Shown here piece after piece: positions 47,927 to 59,774 of a stretch of DNA of 64,000 bases (positions are counted from its first letter, which is position 1; every line of letters begins with the position of its first letter). The position numbers and the translations under genes were made by a program. The notes below the pieces were generated by a model. The model did no database searches. It worked only from the letters and a program-made list of their open reading frames with translations, and had not been told where the DNA came from. This DNA comes from Prinsepia uniflora (Eukaryota; Streptophyta; Magnoliopsida; Rosales; Rosaceae). The DNA lies in NCBI GenBank assembly GCA_032719365.1, contig CM064866.1:10025781-10089780 (forward strand), given 5' to 3'.

Positions 47927-48626
47927 GGTTCCCCAGGTGGATCCGTTGAGTGCGTACTGGTCAGGTGCTGCTAACAATCCTGATATTGAAACAGACAGAA
48001 GAGAGAGAAAAGGATGGAAGGTGACAATCCATGATCTCTCTGGCTCGGCTGTTGCAGCCGCCTTTATAACAACTCCATTTGTTCCATCAACAGGTTGTGA
48101 TTGGGTTGCAAGGTCCAACCCAGGAGCTTGGTTGATTGTTAGTCCTGATCCTTGTAGGCCTGATAGCTGGCAGCCATGGGGAAAGCTTGAGGCATGGCGT
48201 GAGCGTGGCATCAGAGACTCCGTTTGTTGCAGGTTTTGCCTTCTGTCTGAATGCCAGGAGGCGGTGGAGCTCCTCGCATCTGAAATCCGCATCAATGCTG
48301 AAAAGGGCGGGGAGTTTTTCATCGACACAGAAAGACATATGCGAGCAGCAGCAGTAGCCGCAGCAGCTGCCAGTCCCATACCAAGCCCACAAAGCAGTGG
48401 AGACTGTGCAGGTTTGGGACCAGTTGTGGGTGGCTTTGTCATGAGCTGTAGAGTGCAAGGGGAAGGAAAGAGCAGCAAGCCATTGGTGCAACTAGCCATG
48501 AGGCATGTCACATGTGTGGAAGACGCTGCCATCTTCATGGCTCTTGCAGCTGCCGTTGATCTCAGCATTGAAGCGTGTAGGCCTTTCCGTCGGAAGTTCA
48601 AGAAGCCTTCTTTCCATTCTTTATGA
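47927..48626 (+). CDS. DUF1005 family protein, coding exon 2
   Basis: Encodes residues 203-435 and TGA. It continues with VPQVDPLSAYWSG, KGWKVTIHDLSGSAVAAAF, TTPFVPSTGCDWVARSNPGA, SWQPWGKLEAWRERG, and near the end GFVMSCRVQGEGKSSKP and VEDAAIFMALAAAVDLS. A short alanine-rich tract (residues about 343-351) lies in the variable linker before the last conserved block. The total of 435 residues is about the usual family length and no stop or frameshift is present, so the gene appears functional. The 240-residue open frame on the opposite strand is a shadow. Downstream of the stop, solo LTR G begins after about 580 bp. Confidence 0.93.
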
Positions 48627-49207
48627 AAGCTCAAGCGAAAAAGAAAAAGAATGGAGGCGATTGATATGATATCTATGTACTAAAAAAACAGCTATATTTC
48701 TTAATTGCTGTAATATCTAGGATTGTGTACAAAAAACTGTCATTTAGAACTCTCAAATATTGTTCAACTCTCTTATGATAGTAGTAATCCGAAATGGCAT
48801 CATTGTACATCCCTTGCGCAATATTTACAATTTTGGGAAGAATGAGGATAGAGTGGCATTTGTCTTAGACGAAGTACTACTAATATTGGATCTCTTTCCT
48901 TTTTCATTCATCATCGAGTCTCTCTGGATTATCATAGTTCCATACAAACTGAAGTTCGAGATGGCAATGGAAACTAAAAGAGAAGCAGCACACAATTTCA
49001 AATCATATCCAGAAGGTATAGCACGGATTTTTCTACTATTGTGCTAGAAGCTTGGCTAGTCATTTTTCTACTATTTGTGCTAGAAGTTTGTTTGTTACAT
49101 GGTGCAATTAAACACAAAAGCGCTAGTACATGGTGCAAAGTGACACAGAAGTGCGAGTATAGGGTGCATTTAAACTCAAAACTAGCATACACTAAACAAA
49201 CATGCAC
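48627..49207 (+). other. 3' UTR and flank of the DUF1005 gene
   Basis: No AATAAA signal is obvious; T-rich stretches occur near 48690-48760. From about 49020 there are short repeated words (TTTTTCTACTATT.GTGCTAGAAG twice, then ACATGGTGCAA twice) that may belong to the flank of an old DNA transposon. The stretch ends at the TGCAC target copy of LTR G. Confidence 0.4.
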
Positions 49208-51849
49208 TGTAACGACCCGTCCCAAATTTAAAGGATTAATTAAGATTAATGACGGATTAGCGAGACTAATCGGAAATTAGTCGAGGATTAACAGACGTTC
49301 ATGGTGAAATTACAATTTTGCCCCTAAACAAGGTCGAAAGGTTGACTTTTGACCCGGGAGGTCCGATGGCTGAGAGTCAAGGACCGTTACGTAGATCGGG
49401 TCGATACGAATCCGTAGACAAGCGGCACGTCGAAATCGGACGTTCGCCGGAGAAGCTACGGTTCATGGAAATTTTGGGTCACTATTCCACGTTTTACGAA
49501 ACGGGGAGCTTTTGTACTCAAGTGGGCCCAGATATTTTAGGAAGGCCCAATGGATGAGTGACAAGTGTCACTCATCCATTGCCCATTGTGATTGTATTCA
49601 TGCATCTTCTTCCCCTTTCTTTGTTCGACCATTCTCCCAACCAAACCCGATCAAACCATCCAACCCAATCCAAACCATTCCCCCTATGATCATGCTTGAG
49701 ACCAAGAGAGTGAGATGACGGCTAGATGAGGATGATGACAAGCCAGGATGGCGCCGCCGTGGACGACGGAGGTGCAGAGGTAAACCCGAACCCGATGCTT
49801 GGTGGTGGTTCACGACTGAGGAGGCCCTGGGGAGAAACTGGAAAATCGGGTCGTGAGGGGAGCTTTTGAACCGATGGGTTTTTGTAGGTTTTAGGTTGTT
49901 TTGTTTGCATATTTAGATTCCTAGGATCAAAATAGGAAGATTGGGATTGATTAGGAAGAAAAAGGATGAAAATTGAAGGAGGAATGAGGCTGGACCGGTC
50001 CAGTTACAGGATTGAACTAGACCGGCCGATTCGGACCAACCTGACTGAGGTTGAAGATGCACTGTTCCTGGTACGTGGGTTTCACCCGCAGGAACTTCAG
50101 GCCTCGCGTGGGGGCACGTGAAGCCTCTTTTTGGGGAAGCTTCCAACACACGAAATCATATATTCGATGTAACAAAAAATTTGGAACTGGTTTCGTGTCG
50201 ATCAGAGATCGTTTCGATAGGTTTCGGGGTGTCCGAAGGTTTAGGATCGACTTTAAAAATAGTTAAAATTCTGGAAAATTACGGGGCTTTAGTGAGGGGT
50301 TATTTAAGTAGTTAGTAACCGTCTATTACGATTTGGATAAGTTTGGAGGTCCCGGTGACGGTGTTTGGCCCGAGAGAGCCGTATGGCACGCCTATTGAGG
50401 CGGCAGCTCGGATGGTCTGTGAGTGGACTTTGGTTTTCTAAATTGATGCATGCATAAATGTTTTATATGCTTTTATGAACAAGTTTTGTGATGCCATGAG
50501 TGCATTGGTGTGTGTTTACATATTTGCACGTATTTCGAAGTTTCGGCCTTATATGGTGCTTATACGCGTTGGTGCTTATACGCGTTTGTGCTTTCTATGT
50601 TGGTTTAAATGAAATGATTTCGGATTTTAGAAACAAGGAATCGGGCATGAGACCCATTTGGTTTTGTCTCGGGCATGTAGCCCTATTGATGACCTACGGG
50701 TCTGAGTCGTGGTCGTGGCGAGCGCTGTGTGCACGGCGACAGACGACACGACGCTCGCCTCCAGACTGGGATGTGTTCCTTCCGGAGAAGTCACAATGCA
50801 ATATCCGTTGTCGGGCAGCCGCTAGAGGCTCGACTTCAGAGTGCTGACGGTTTAGGATATCGATCAGTGATGGGTGCACCATGATCTAGAGGTGGTCGCG
50901 TCGGTTGATACGTTCACGGCGACATACCAGGATTGAGGGCGGTCCTGGACGGATGGTTGCACACATCACTACGATTGGAATCATGATTAACCCTAAGATA
51001 TCGGACATGATGCCCAGTTGAGTCATGAGCTCAGGCTCGAGGCCCAGTTGATTTACATTGGTGATTTCGGGCCGGGGACCCTAAATGGATTTTCTAGTTC
51101 ATGACGGTTTATGGGGATCAGACATGAATCCTTTGAAAAGTTTTATGGGTGATTTCATATAGATTTTTATATACCATCCTTATTTTATAGATTGTCTCCT
51201 CCGGGGAGGGTCGTTGGCCTGTGTGGACCTCGGAGTAGTCACGGAGCACTAATTGAGTGGAGTTGCCCCCGTTGGGTACCTTACTCTCAGGAAGGCTTAT
51301 GGATTGTAACCCCCAGGAAGGGTCATTGATATGCGGACATTGACCTGGGTGGACCTTAGGGAGACTTGGGATTTGAGACCCCGGGTAGCACGCGCGTAAC
51401 TTTAGAAACCGTGACAGGATTGGTTATGTGATATATATATATATATATGATATATACTAGTTTTGGGCTGAGTCCCACATGGATTTGGGCAGTGGCTCGT
51501 ATGATTGGTTTCATTGTCAATTTTGGGCCAAGGCCCTAATGGTTTGATAAATGGTTTTCGAATGCATGCATGCTCTTTAGTAAAGGGTATAAATGTCTTT
51601 CGTGAAAATGTTTTTATAAATTATTTGTTTTGTCGACTCACAACTTTTAAATGTTTTGACTGCCCTTCAGGTTGATCGCGGATGTGGGTTGTAGCAGAGA
51701 CCGAGACATCACATACCTCCTCCAGATCCTGCTGTACTCTGAAGCCTCGAGCGGGCTAAAGTCGGAATTTCCTTTGTTTGACACTCCGTGTCAGACGGGA
51801 TCAGGCGCGTCTCACATTAATCCTGGAGGGATTGGGACGGGTCCTGACA
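49208..51849 (+). mobile_element. Solo LTR G (gypsy, plus orientation), TSD TGCAC
   Basis: 2642 bp, starts TGTAACGACCCGTCCC and ends GACGGGTCCTGACA. The TSD TGCAC lies at 49203-49207 and 51850-51854. It has the same order of landmarks as E and L: the GGATGAGTGACA palindrome (49552-49577), CTGTGAGTGGAC with GATGCATGC (about 50417-50453), GGGCAT-type hairpins (about 50640-51080), ATGCATGC (about 51562), CGACTCACAACTTTT (about 51635) and a GACAC/GTGTC stem-loop (about 51778-51797). No genes. Confidence 0.9.
51430..51448. repeat. (AT)n microsatellite in LTR G
   Basis: A run of AT dinucleotides. Confidence 0.9.
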
Positions 51850-51854
51850 TGCAC

Positions 51855-52600
51855 CAACCAGCATACTCCCAACAACCATACATCCAACAGCTATGCACCT
51901 AGCAATCATACACCTAACATAACAGAATACACCAAACTAATCCTAACTAAAAAACCGTAAGCCAAGCATTCTAAACCTGAGTTTCTTAGGAGGAGATGCT
52001 TAAGTTAATGGATGAGGATTTGGTGTAGGCTGTGTTTGTGGTTGAGCAGATCCAGTGCTATGAGACAAGTCTGGCACAGCTGGAGGTGGTTGTGATTAGG
52101 GCTGGAGTTGGGGTTGGAGTTCTGGCTGGGGTTGGGGTTGGGTTTGGGGTTAGGGTTAGGCTTGGGGTTTTGGCTGGGGTTCTGATTAGGATTTGGGTTC
52201 TAATTGGAGCTGGGGCTCTGTTTGGGGTTAAAGGTGTGTTTAGGATTGGGGCTGAGATCCTTCTTGTTAATCTACATTCCTTGGGCCATCTCTAGTCCTT
52301 CTTGCTCATTTGTAGTCCTTGGGCCATCTTCCTGACTTGCACTTGTTCCACTTGACTTTTCTTGTGCCCTCCTTGTTTTAGCTTCAGTTTTTGTCCTTCT
52401 CAAGCTTTCAACCTTGTCTATTTAGCCTCCTATAAAATTAAAACAAACAGCAAACAAGGAATCAAATAAGCATTCAAATGAGGTAAATAAGCATTCTTAA
52501 CTAAAGTGATTTATACCTTACATTTTTTAAGCCTATACCTAAATTGACCACAATTGCTGCATTTCATCTTAGTGTGTGGAACCTTTCAAACTTTTTTGGA
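51855..52600 (-). pseudogene. Possible MULE transposase C-terminal remnant
   Basis: On the minus strand about 52520-52600 reads KVPHTKMKCSNCGQF then RYRLKKC. This resembles the CCHC zinc knuckle near the C terminus of plant Mutator-like transposases, with the His replaced. A GTATAA donor-like site follows. A tail resumes after a T-rich intron-like stretch at about 52430 and becomes Pro/Asn-rich (about 52040-52260). The in-frame TGA upstream and the loss of the His argue for a pseudogene. No DDE core is present, so the assignment is tentative. Confidence 0.35.
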
Positions 52601-53540
52601 TTTTGCGTAACACCACGAACTTTTATGATTTGATAAAATTGAAATTTTAATGATAAATGACTGTTTTGCCCATAGTTGGGGAGATTTGTTGACTTTTAAC
52701 TCAGACTGTATTTTAGACCTTGACCTATGACCATGACGTAGATCGGGAAGTCACTAGTCCGTAAATAGGCGGCACGCTGGAATCAGAGTCCTGACGAGAA
52801 AGTTATGGTCAAGAACGTGAAAATGGCACTATTCATAGAATCCTAGGAATGCCACACTTGGATGATTCTAATTGGATAAGGACAATCTGGTGGGACCTTT
52901 GGATGAGTGACAAGTGTCACTCATCCCATTGGTGGGTTTCCCCATGCACTTGGATCAGTTTAGGGTTCCATCCTCATCCATTTTCTTCATTCTTCATCTG
53001 TATCATTTTCTCTCTAACCAGTGAGCACCAAAACACACAAACACTCCATAACCTCACCACTCTACCTCTTCAGCATTCTTCTGATCTTTGAGTGCCTAAG
53101 TGAGAGGGTGTGACCTGGGGGAGCAGACGAGGACGACGGTGGACGTACACGGCAGCAGATCATGACGAGAAAGGTAAAAACCCGGAAACCCATGTAACCC
53201 CATTTTTTAAACTTTGGGTTTTCATTTTTGTTGAACAACCTAATGGACCCTAAACTATTCTAGTGACCCAGACGATCCCAGTGAGCTAGTCTGTGAAGCA
53301 AGGAGTGGCCGGAGTTGAGAGGAAACAGAGGAAGAAGTTACGACTCACTGTTCATCAAGGTTCAGGTAGTTTTTAGTCCATGTTTTCCAGTTTTGATCAT
53401 ATAGATCTCTTAGTTAGGTTGAGACGATCGTGTAGGGAAAAACCATATCAAAAATGGTTGAGAGATATGGATTTTGGAACCAGGTTGGGTCGCGGGTCTG
53501 GACTACCTCGTTTGTAGACTCAATGAGAGGACAGGCACGA

Positions 53541-53797
53541 TGACGTCATTAGCTGACATCATCACCCTGTCAGATGTTAGATGACGTGGCCCAATGAGGA
53601 AAGGACACGTGTCACATGTCAGTGCACAGTCAGTACTGACATGTCAGGGACGTGGCCCAATCAGTGGCTGCCACGTGTCACTAACATGTTAGTGACGTGG
53701 ACCAACCAGTAGCTGATACGTGGCACCTGTCAGTCTGACACATGTCAGACTTGACACTATCAGATGACATCAATGGCTGATCTCAGCAGTGACGTCA
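53541..53797. promoter_or_regulatory. Cluster of ACGT-core (G-box/ABRE/CRE-like) motifs in LTR J
   Basis: Eight ACGT-core motifs lie in 257 bp: TGACGTCA (53541), TGACGTGGC (53582), GACACGTGTC (53604), GGACGTGGCC (53648), GCCACGTGTCA (53670), TGACGTGG (53693), ATACGTGGCAC (about 53716) and TGACGTCA (53790). TGACATGTCA-type palindromes lie between them. Such motifs bind plant bZIP and bHLH factors. Function here is inferred from motif density only. Confidence 0.6.
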
Positions 53798-54049
53798 GCG
53801 TTGACTACAGCTTTAACCAGCGCTTGGGGGTGTGTGGGAATATTTTTCGAGGTGGAACCAGTGCCATTTTAATGGTTTCGACGATCCGAATCCAATGGTG
53901 GTGGTTTCGGGTCGATTAGAGATCATTTGATGGGTCAAAATGGGATTTATAGCCTTAGAAAGCGTTTACAGGCCGACACTGTTCCTAGGTTATAGATATG
54001 AGTTTGTAGAGACTATTAGTGATCCTTGGATATGTTTGGACAGGTAAGA

Positions 54050-56463
54050 TGACAGGACCGCCCCCGAAGAGACATTGATAATCGTGCCCGGTCCTGCTCC
54101 CGTCTAGCAAGTCGACAGAAATTCCCAACTTACCCTCAGTGCTTGCCAAACCAGGGATAGCCACACACGTACTTACTCATGCCTCCGCCTCTCGATCAGC
54201 CTCGATCAACGCGCCACGACTTGGAGGGTCAATAAAAACACAAAAGGTGTCAGTGGACAAAAATAAATCAGTTTATAAAACAGTTACAGAAAGACATTTC
54301 TACCCTACACGTAAAACCAATGCATGCATTCAAAAATCATTTTGCAATCCGTTACATTTTCAACATAAGAAAACCGTGTATGAAAATCAAAATCATTTTC
54401 CTTTTCTTAACCTTCGGATCTTAGCCCGTAGTCAGAAACACAGGGCCTCAGCCCAAAACCATGAATCAAATCCAAGTACACAACATAATCCAAATCCATT
54501 AACCATATAAACCGGGCCATTGCCCAACACATCCGAAACATCAAAAATTAAAAAATGAATCACAAGTTAATCAGTTTGCTGGATATCAAGTGCGCCCGAG
54601 TCTTTAAACTCAAAACCATGCGCATAATCAGGCCTTCCCGGGATATGAACGAGTTTTTAAACTCAGAACAAAATCAATAGGCCTCGGGGGGTATCATACC
54701 GAGTCTTTAAACTCATCAAGGGCCCTCCCCCGTCATCAATTAAACGAGTCTTTAAACTCAAAACGTGCTCCAGCAATAGCACCGGGTCTTTAAACCCAAA
54801 AACATTTGCAATTCACAACAATCCAGGATCCATCGTGATCCAAATTCCCAATCCAATCTGAAATCACATTTTGTCATAAGGGGACTCTTGTCCGAATTTC
54901 ACATTCAAATCCCCAATTATATTCGTTTTCCATTCCCGAATTCAAATTCGCAATAACGATTCCGTAAGTCGGCATCCGGAACCGTCATTCCGAACCCAAA
55001 CCAGAAATCCATTTTCAAACTTCCGAAAACTGAATCTCGTTCATCAAAACTACTTTTATGCCTTGGGCACCAAGCCCGAAATCACCTTTTTCAAAATCCA
55101 TTTTAAATCCTTGAAATCACATAATATTTCAAATCTCAAGGTCAAAACATCAACACCATAATCAAATCACCAAAATCACGGTCAAACCACAACATACTCG
55201 AAATTTGGTAAAACGTGCAAATCCATGTCATTCTCGAAATACGTGTCAAAACTGTAAATCATACTCACAATCGTAATTGAAACATCATTAAAACATGATA
55301 CGCACATATCATAGAAAATCATTCATTAAACCATCATCAAAGCATAAGAGAAACCATAGTTTCGAAATACGTGCAATTTCGTATGCATATCAAAATACGT
55401 ATAAATACGGAAATCGAAATTATCACAAGTCATAATCATAATCATAGAAATCCTAGAAATATTTATGCATGCATTAAATTTTGAAAGCAAAGTCCACTCA
55501 CACATCGTCCATAACGCCCGTTTTCGCGCTGCACGCATTCCCGTAATTTCCGATACTTTCCAGAAATCTCGAATCCTGTCCGAAACCATCCTTTAGTGTC
55601 ACTAAGGGCTTAAATAACAGCATACTAATTTTCCATAATTTTCCGGGAATTAAACGTTAGTTAAAAACGTAACATAAACCTTCGGACCCTCGAAACAACA
55701 TCGAAACGGTGTTCGATTAATTCGAAATCAACGCTAAAATGTTCGTTACATTGTATAGGACAAAAGTCATGTGGACCTCACCTTGGGATTCGTGCCCACG
55801 CGCCGTCACGCGCTGCCGTGAGTGGCTGCGCGTGAAACTCTCGCGCCTGCTACAGTACCAGGTCTACGCCGTCACACCCCAAAGCTACTAACCAGAAAAA
55901 AAATAATCCCCTGGACAGACCACCCAAGCACGGTGGTTCAGTCCCCTGCTTCCCAGTTTCAAAACAATGCCCCTGTGCGAATTTACAAATTTTCCCTTGT
56001 GCACAAAATTACGAAAATGCCCCTCACACATCTAGACCTGTAACTTGGTCATTCGAACTCCGATTGACGCGTGCCGCCTGTCTACGGACTCAGGGCATCA
56101 AGACCATCCTAACGGTCCTCGGCCCTCTGCCATTGGGCCTTCCGGTCTAAAAGTTAACATTTTCTCCCTTTTCGTCCAAATTACGAAAATGCCCTTGGAC
56201 TTCCGAACGTCATAACTTTCACCTCGAACGTCGGAATCGAACGTGCCACCTGTCTATGACCTCGTGACGTCCCAAACTACGTCACGGTCATCGGTCAAAG
56301 TCCATTTGACCACCCGAATTAAAAGTCAACATTTTACCCACGACTAGGGGCAAAATGGTCATTTTGCATCGTTCGTCTGATTTCGCCCAACTAATCACCG
56401 ATTAACCCCGCTAATCATGATTAGTTACTAATCTAATCCCGGATTCCGGGACGGGTCGTTACA
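54050..56463 (-). repeat. M 3' LTR, with a deletion of about 835 bp
   Basis: 2414 bp. It is collinear with the 5' LTR except that sequence equivalent to about 62443-63285 is absent at about 55863, where CAGTACCAGGT passes almost directly to CACACCCCAAAGC. Confidence 0.9.
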
Positions 56464-56476
56464 ACCTTCCCCCCGA
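56464..56476 (-). promoter_or_regulatory. M polypurine tract
   Basis: On the minus strand TCGGGGGGAAGGT abuts the TGTAACGACCC start of the 3' LTR, as in element F. Confidence 0.85.
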
Positions 56477-56914
56477 AAAAAAAATTTCGTCCTCGAAATT
56501 TCCAATTATCCTTATTCCACATCCACCTCGTAGAAAACATTCGACCTCGCAACACGTGTACACTCGTACACCAGCTAAAATCATCTGTACTCAGAGGTCC
56601 CATCACAGTCTCACGTCGTACCGACCACACTTGACCACCTCGAGTGAAATTGATCACCTGATCTGTGTTAATATCGCTTGTCAATTTCACCATTTAGCTG
56701 ACTCCTTCAGCTTGTCGGTTCCTCTCAATCATTAATATACCTGACGTCTGCTCCCACTGGGAGTCACCAAATCTCACTTGTCAACCCTAATGACTTCAGA
56801 ATATCAATTACCAATGCGGTAACGAGCACTCCTCTCGTCCCACAATCACAACTCTCTTTGAAACTAAGATTCCAACCATGTTGGGAACATACACGCTCCC
56901 AATGAGATGTCAAG
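56477..56914. other. M internal region, left part
   Basis: Non-coding as far as can be seen. It is separated from the right part (59775-60600) by nested LTR L. Confidence 0.6.
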
Positions 56915-59769
56915 TGTAACGACCCGTCCCGAATATCTGGATTTAATAATATTTAATTGTGATTTACTAATTTGGGATTAGTTGAGTAATTTCGGACGAA
57001 TTGTGCAAAATGACCGTTTTGCCCCTAGGCGTGGGCAAAACGTTGACTTTTAATTCAGATGGTCAAACGGACTTTGACCGATGACCGTGACGTATTTCGG
57101 GACGTCACGAGTTCATAGACAGGTGGCACGTTCGATTCCGACGTTCGTGGAAGAAGTTATGATGTACGGAAGCCCAAGGGCATTTTCGTAATTTGACTTA
57201 AATGGGGCCAAATGTTGACTTTCGACCCGGGAAGTCCAATGGACGAGGGCCAAGGACCGTTACGTAGGTTTCGTCGATACGAATCCAACGACAGGCGGCA
57301 TGCCGAAATCGGAGATTCGACGACGAAGTTATGGTCACGGAATCGGGCTCGGTTAACCGAACGAACCGGGATTAAAATAATATTTTAATATGAACAGTAC
57401 TCGGTGACTGGACACACTCGGATGAGTGACAAGTGTCACTCATCCCTTAATTTCAGGCATAAAACTAGATCCCATGTTCTGGGGAAACATAATTATTATG
57501 TTTTATTAATTAATTAAATTAAATTAATCTTTTAATTTCCATTATTCCTCTCTAATTTCCTAACCGTGTACAACCCAAAAACACAATTCATTCCACCCTT
57601 AATCTCCTCTCCATCAGCTGATCTTGAGTGTGCAAATTGGAGACAATTCAGAGACGGATTTAGTGAGGGAAACACGAGGGATTGAGGGGGGCCATAGAAC
57701 TGGAATTCGGAAATTTGGTTTTTGGGAGGGAAATTCGAATAATGAGATTTGAGCCGTGAGGATCGAATTGGAGCTTCGAAGTAGCTTCCTGAGGTTGAGA
57801 CGAGTTGTTTCAAATAAAAAACGAGATGAATTCATGCCCAATTGGCTCTGAACGGGTTTGGTAACAGTGAGGAACTTTGAGCTTGAGTCGTGGCGTTTGA
57901 GGCTTCGTTTGATGCAATTGTTGTGGGGAAACAATTCCTCATGGTCCATTGATGCTTCTGGGTTCATCAATTGGAAGAAACTGGCTGAGATTGACGGAAT
58001 TCCATGGTTGCACAGTGACGGGTGTTCTTCGTGTTCATCATCGAAGTCGACGGGTTTTAGGTATGTGATCACGTAATTGAGTTTACAGAACTTAAATTGA
58101 ACTTAAAACGAAACTAACTGAATGATCAATTGGAAGATTTAGGGTTGAATTGATGGACATTGAACCGGGTCGTCTCGCGGGCTAATTGGACCCGTTTACT
58201 AGACATACGGGTTAGGCTGGTGACACTATAGCAGGCGCGTGGGTTTCACGCGCAGCCACTCACGGCGGCGCGTGACGGCGCGTGGGCACGAATCTCGAGG
58301 TGAGGTCAACATGACTTCTGTCCTATTTAATGTAATGAACATTTTAGGATTGGTTTCGTGTCGATCGGATCCCGTTTTGATATGGTTCGGGATGTCCGAA
58401 AGTTTTAAATCCAGTTTAAAAATACTTAAAAATTCGGGAAAATTTCGGGACTTGAATAGGATGTTAATGATGAGGTTAGTAATCCTCTAATGTGATTTGG
58501 ACAGGATTGAGAGTCCCGGTGATAGTGGTGTGGCCCGGGAAGGCCTATGACACGCGTATCGAGGCGCTCGGTTAAACGGTCTGTGAGTGGACATTGGTTT
58601 TATAAATTCGATGCATGCATAACTGTTTCATGATTTTTATAATTATGATTAAATGATTTACTTTGGATATCGGTGAATTTAAATGATTTCACGCATTTCG
58701 AGGTGATTTACGTATTTGCACGTAAACCGAGATTTTCTGGATTTGCACCGATTTCCATAAATATGGTTGGACATGATTTCATGAAACGGTTACGGACTTG
58801 ATTAAGTAAAATCGGGCCAGGGGCCCAGTTAACTTGTGAATCGGGCCAGGGGCCCAGTTAACTTGTGAATTCGGGCCGGGGGCCCAGTGGACTTATGAAT
58901 TCAGGCCAGGGGTCAGTTAACTTATGAAATCGGGCCAGGGGCCCAGTTGATTTATACATGTGATTCGGGTCGGGGACCCTAAAATGGAATCGAATAAATG
59001 ATTTTGGATTTAAATCAACTATTTGGACTTATAATGGTTTTGATGATATTGAAATTATGGTTATGACACGTTTCACAGTATTTGGGCTTGAGACCCGTCT
59101 GATGAAACTTAAAGATTGGTTTGGATTTTATCTATGTATATATATATGTTTTGCATTTGGATATCAATAAAATGTATTTGGTACTGCACTGTATAGATCC
59201 TTCCATATTATATTGTCTCCTCCGGATGAGGTACCCCGGAGAGGTCACGGACGTCTAGTACGTCCAGCGTCTATGACGCTAAGCATCGGGGATGCTGTAC
59301 CCGAACGGGGTTCGGGGATTGAACTCGGAAATTGAGACCCGAGTGGCACGCGTAGCCTTGTGATTGTGACCTTATTGACGTCAGGGACGTCAGACATCAG
59401 GGATGTCGGATTGGAGTGTATGGTGCAGTGGCTAAAATTATGTTTATGGTTCATATTATATGATATATGATTTTAAATGATGGTGCATGCATATGCTTTT
59501 ACTGGGGGGCATAAAGATCTTATAAATGTTTTAAACAGACTCGTTTATTTTCGTCCACTCACAGCTTTTGTTTTTAATGCCCTTCAGGTTGATTCCGGAT
59601 GCGACTGCAGCAGAGACTGGGACATCATACACCTCCTCCATCGATCCTTAGGCACTCTGGAAGCCCGGTTGGGCAATGGCAACAGGTTATCCCTTGTCTG
59701 ACACCTCTTGTCAGACGGGAGCATAACACATTCCATGGTAATCCCAAGGGGATTGGGATGGGCGTGTCA
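56915..59769 (+). mobile_element. Solo LTR L (gypsy, plus orientation), TSD TCAAG
   Basis: 2855 bp, starts TGTAACGACCCGTCCCGAAT and ends GATGGGCGTGTCA. The TSD TCAAG lies at 56910-56914 and 59770-59774. It is closely related to E: the palindrome (57420-57445), the CGCGTGGGTTTCACGCGC block (about 58236), CTGTGAGTGGAC with ATGCATGC (about 58581-58617), a hairpin array (58814-58980), TGCATGCATATG (about 59484), TCCACTCACAGC (about 59554) and a perfect GTCTGACA/TGTCAGAC stem-loop (59696-59716). No genes. Confidence 0.92.
58814..58980 (+). repeat. Hairpin array in LTR L, about 29-bp spacing
   Basis: GGGCCAGGGGCCC-type units start at 58814, 58843, 58873, about 58902 (degenerate), 58932 and 58966 (GGGTCGGGGACCC). 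The linkers are of the AGTTAACTTGTGAATC type. It is the same design as the array at 20131-20522. Confidence 0.85.
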
Positions 59770-59774
59770 TCAAG

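Noticed and set aside
47912..48634. 240-codon open frame on the minus strand
   Set aside because: It is exactly opposite the conserved coding exon 2 of the DUF1005 gene and resembles no known protein.
52120..52180. Telomere-like GGTTAGGGTTAGG repeats
   Set aside because: The stretch is an irregular GGGGTT/GGGTTT mixture, which reads as a Pro/Asn-rich tail on the other strand. There is no regular plant TTTAGGG array.
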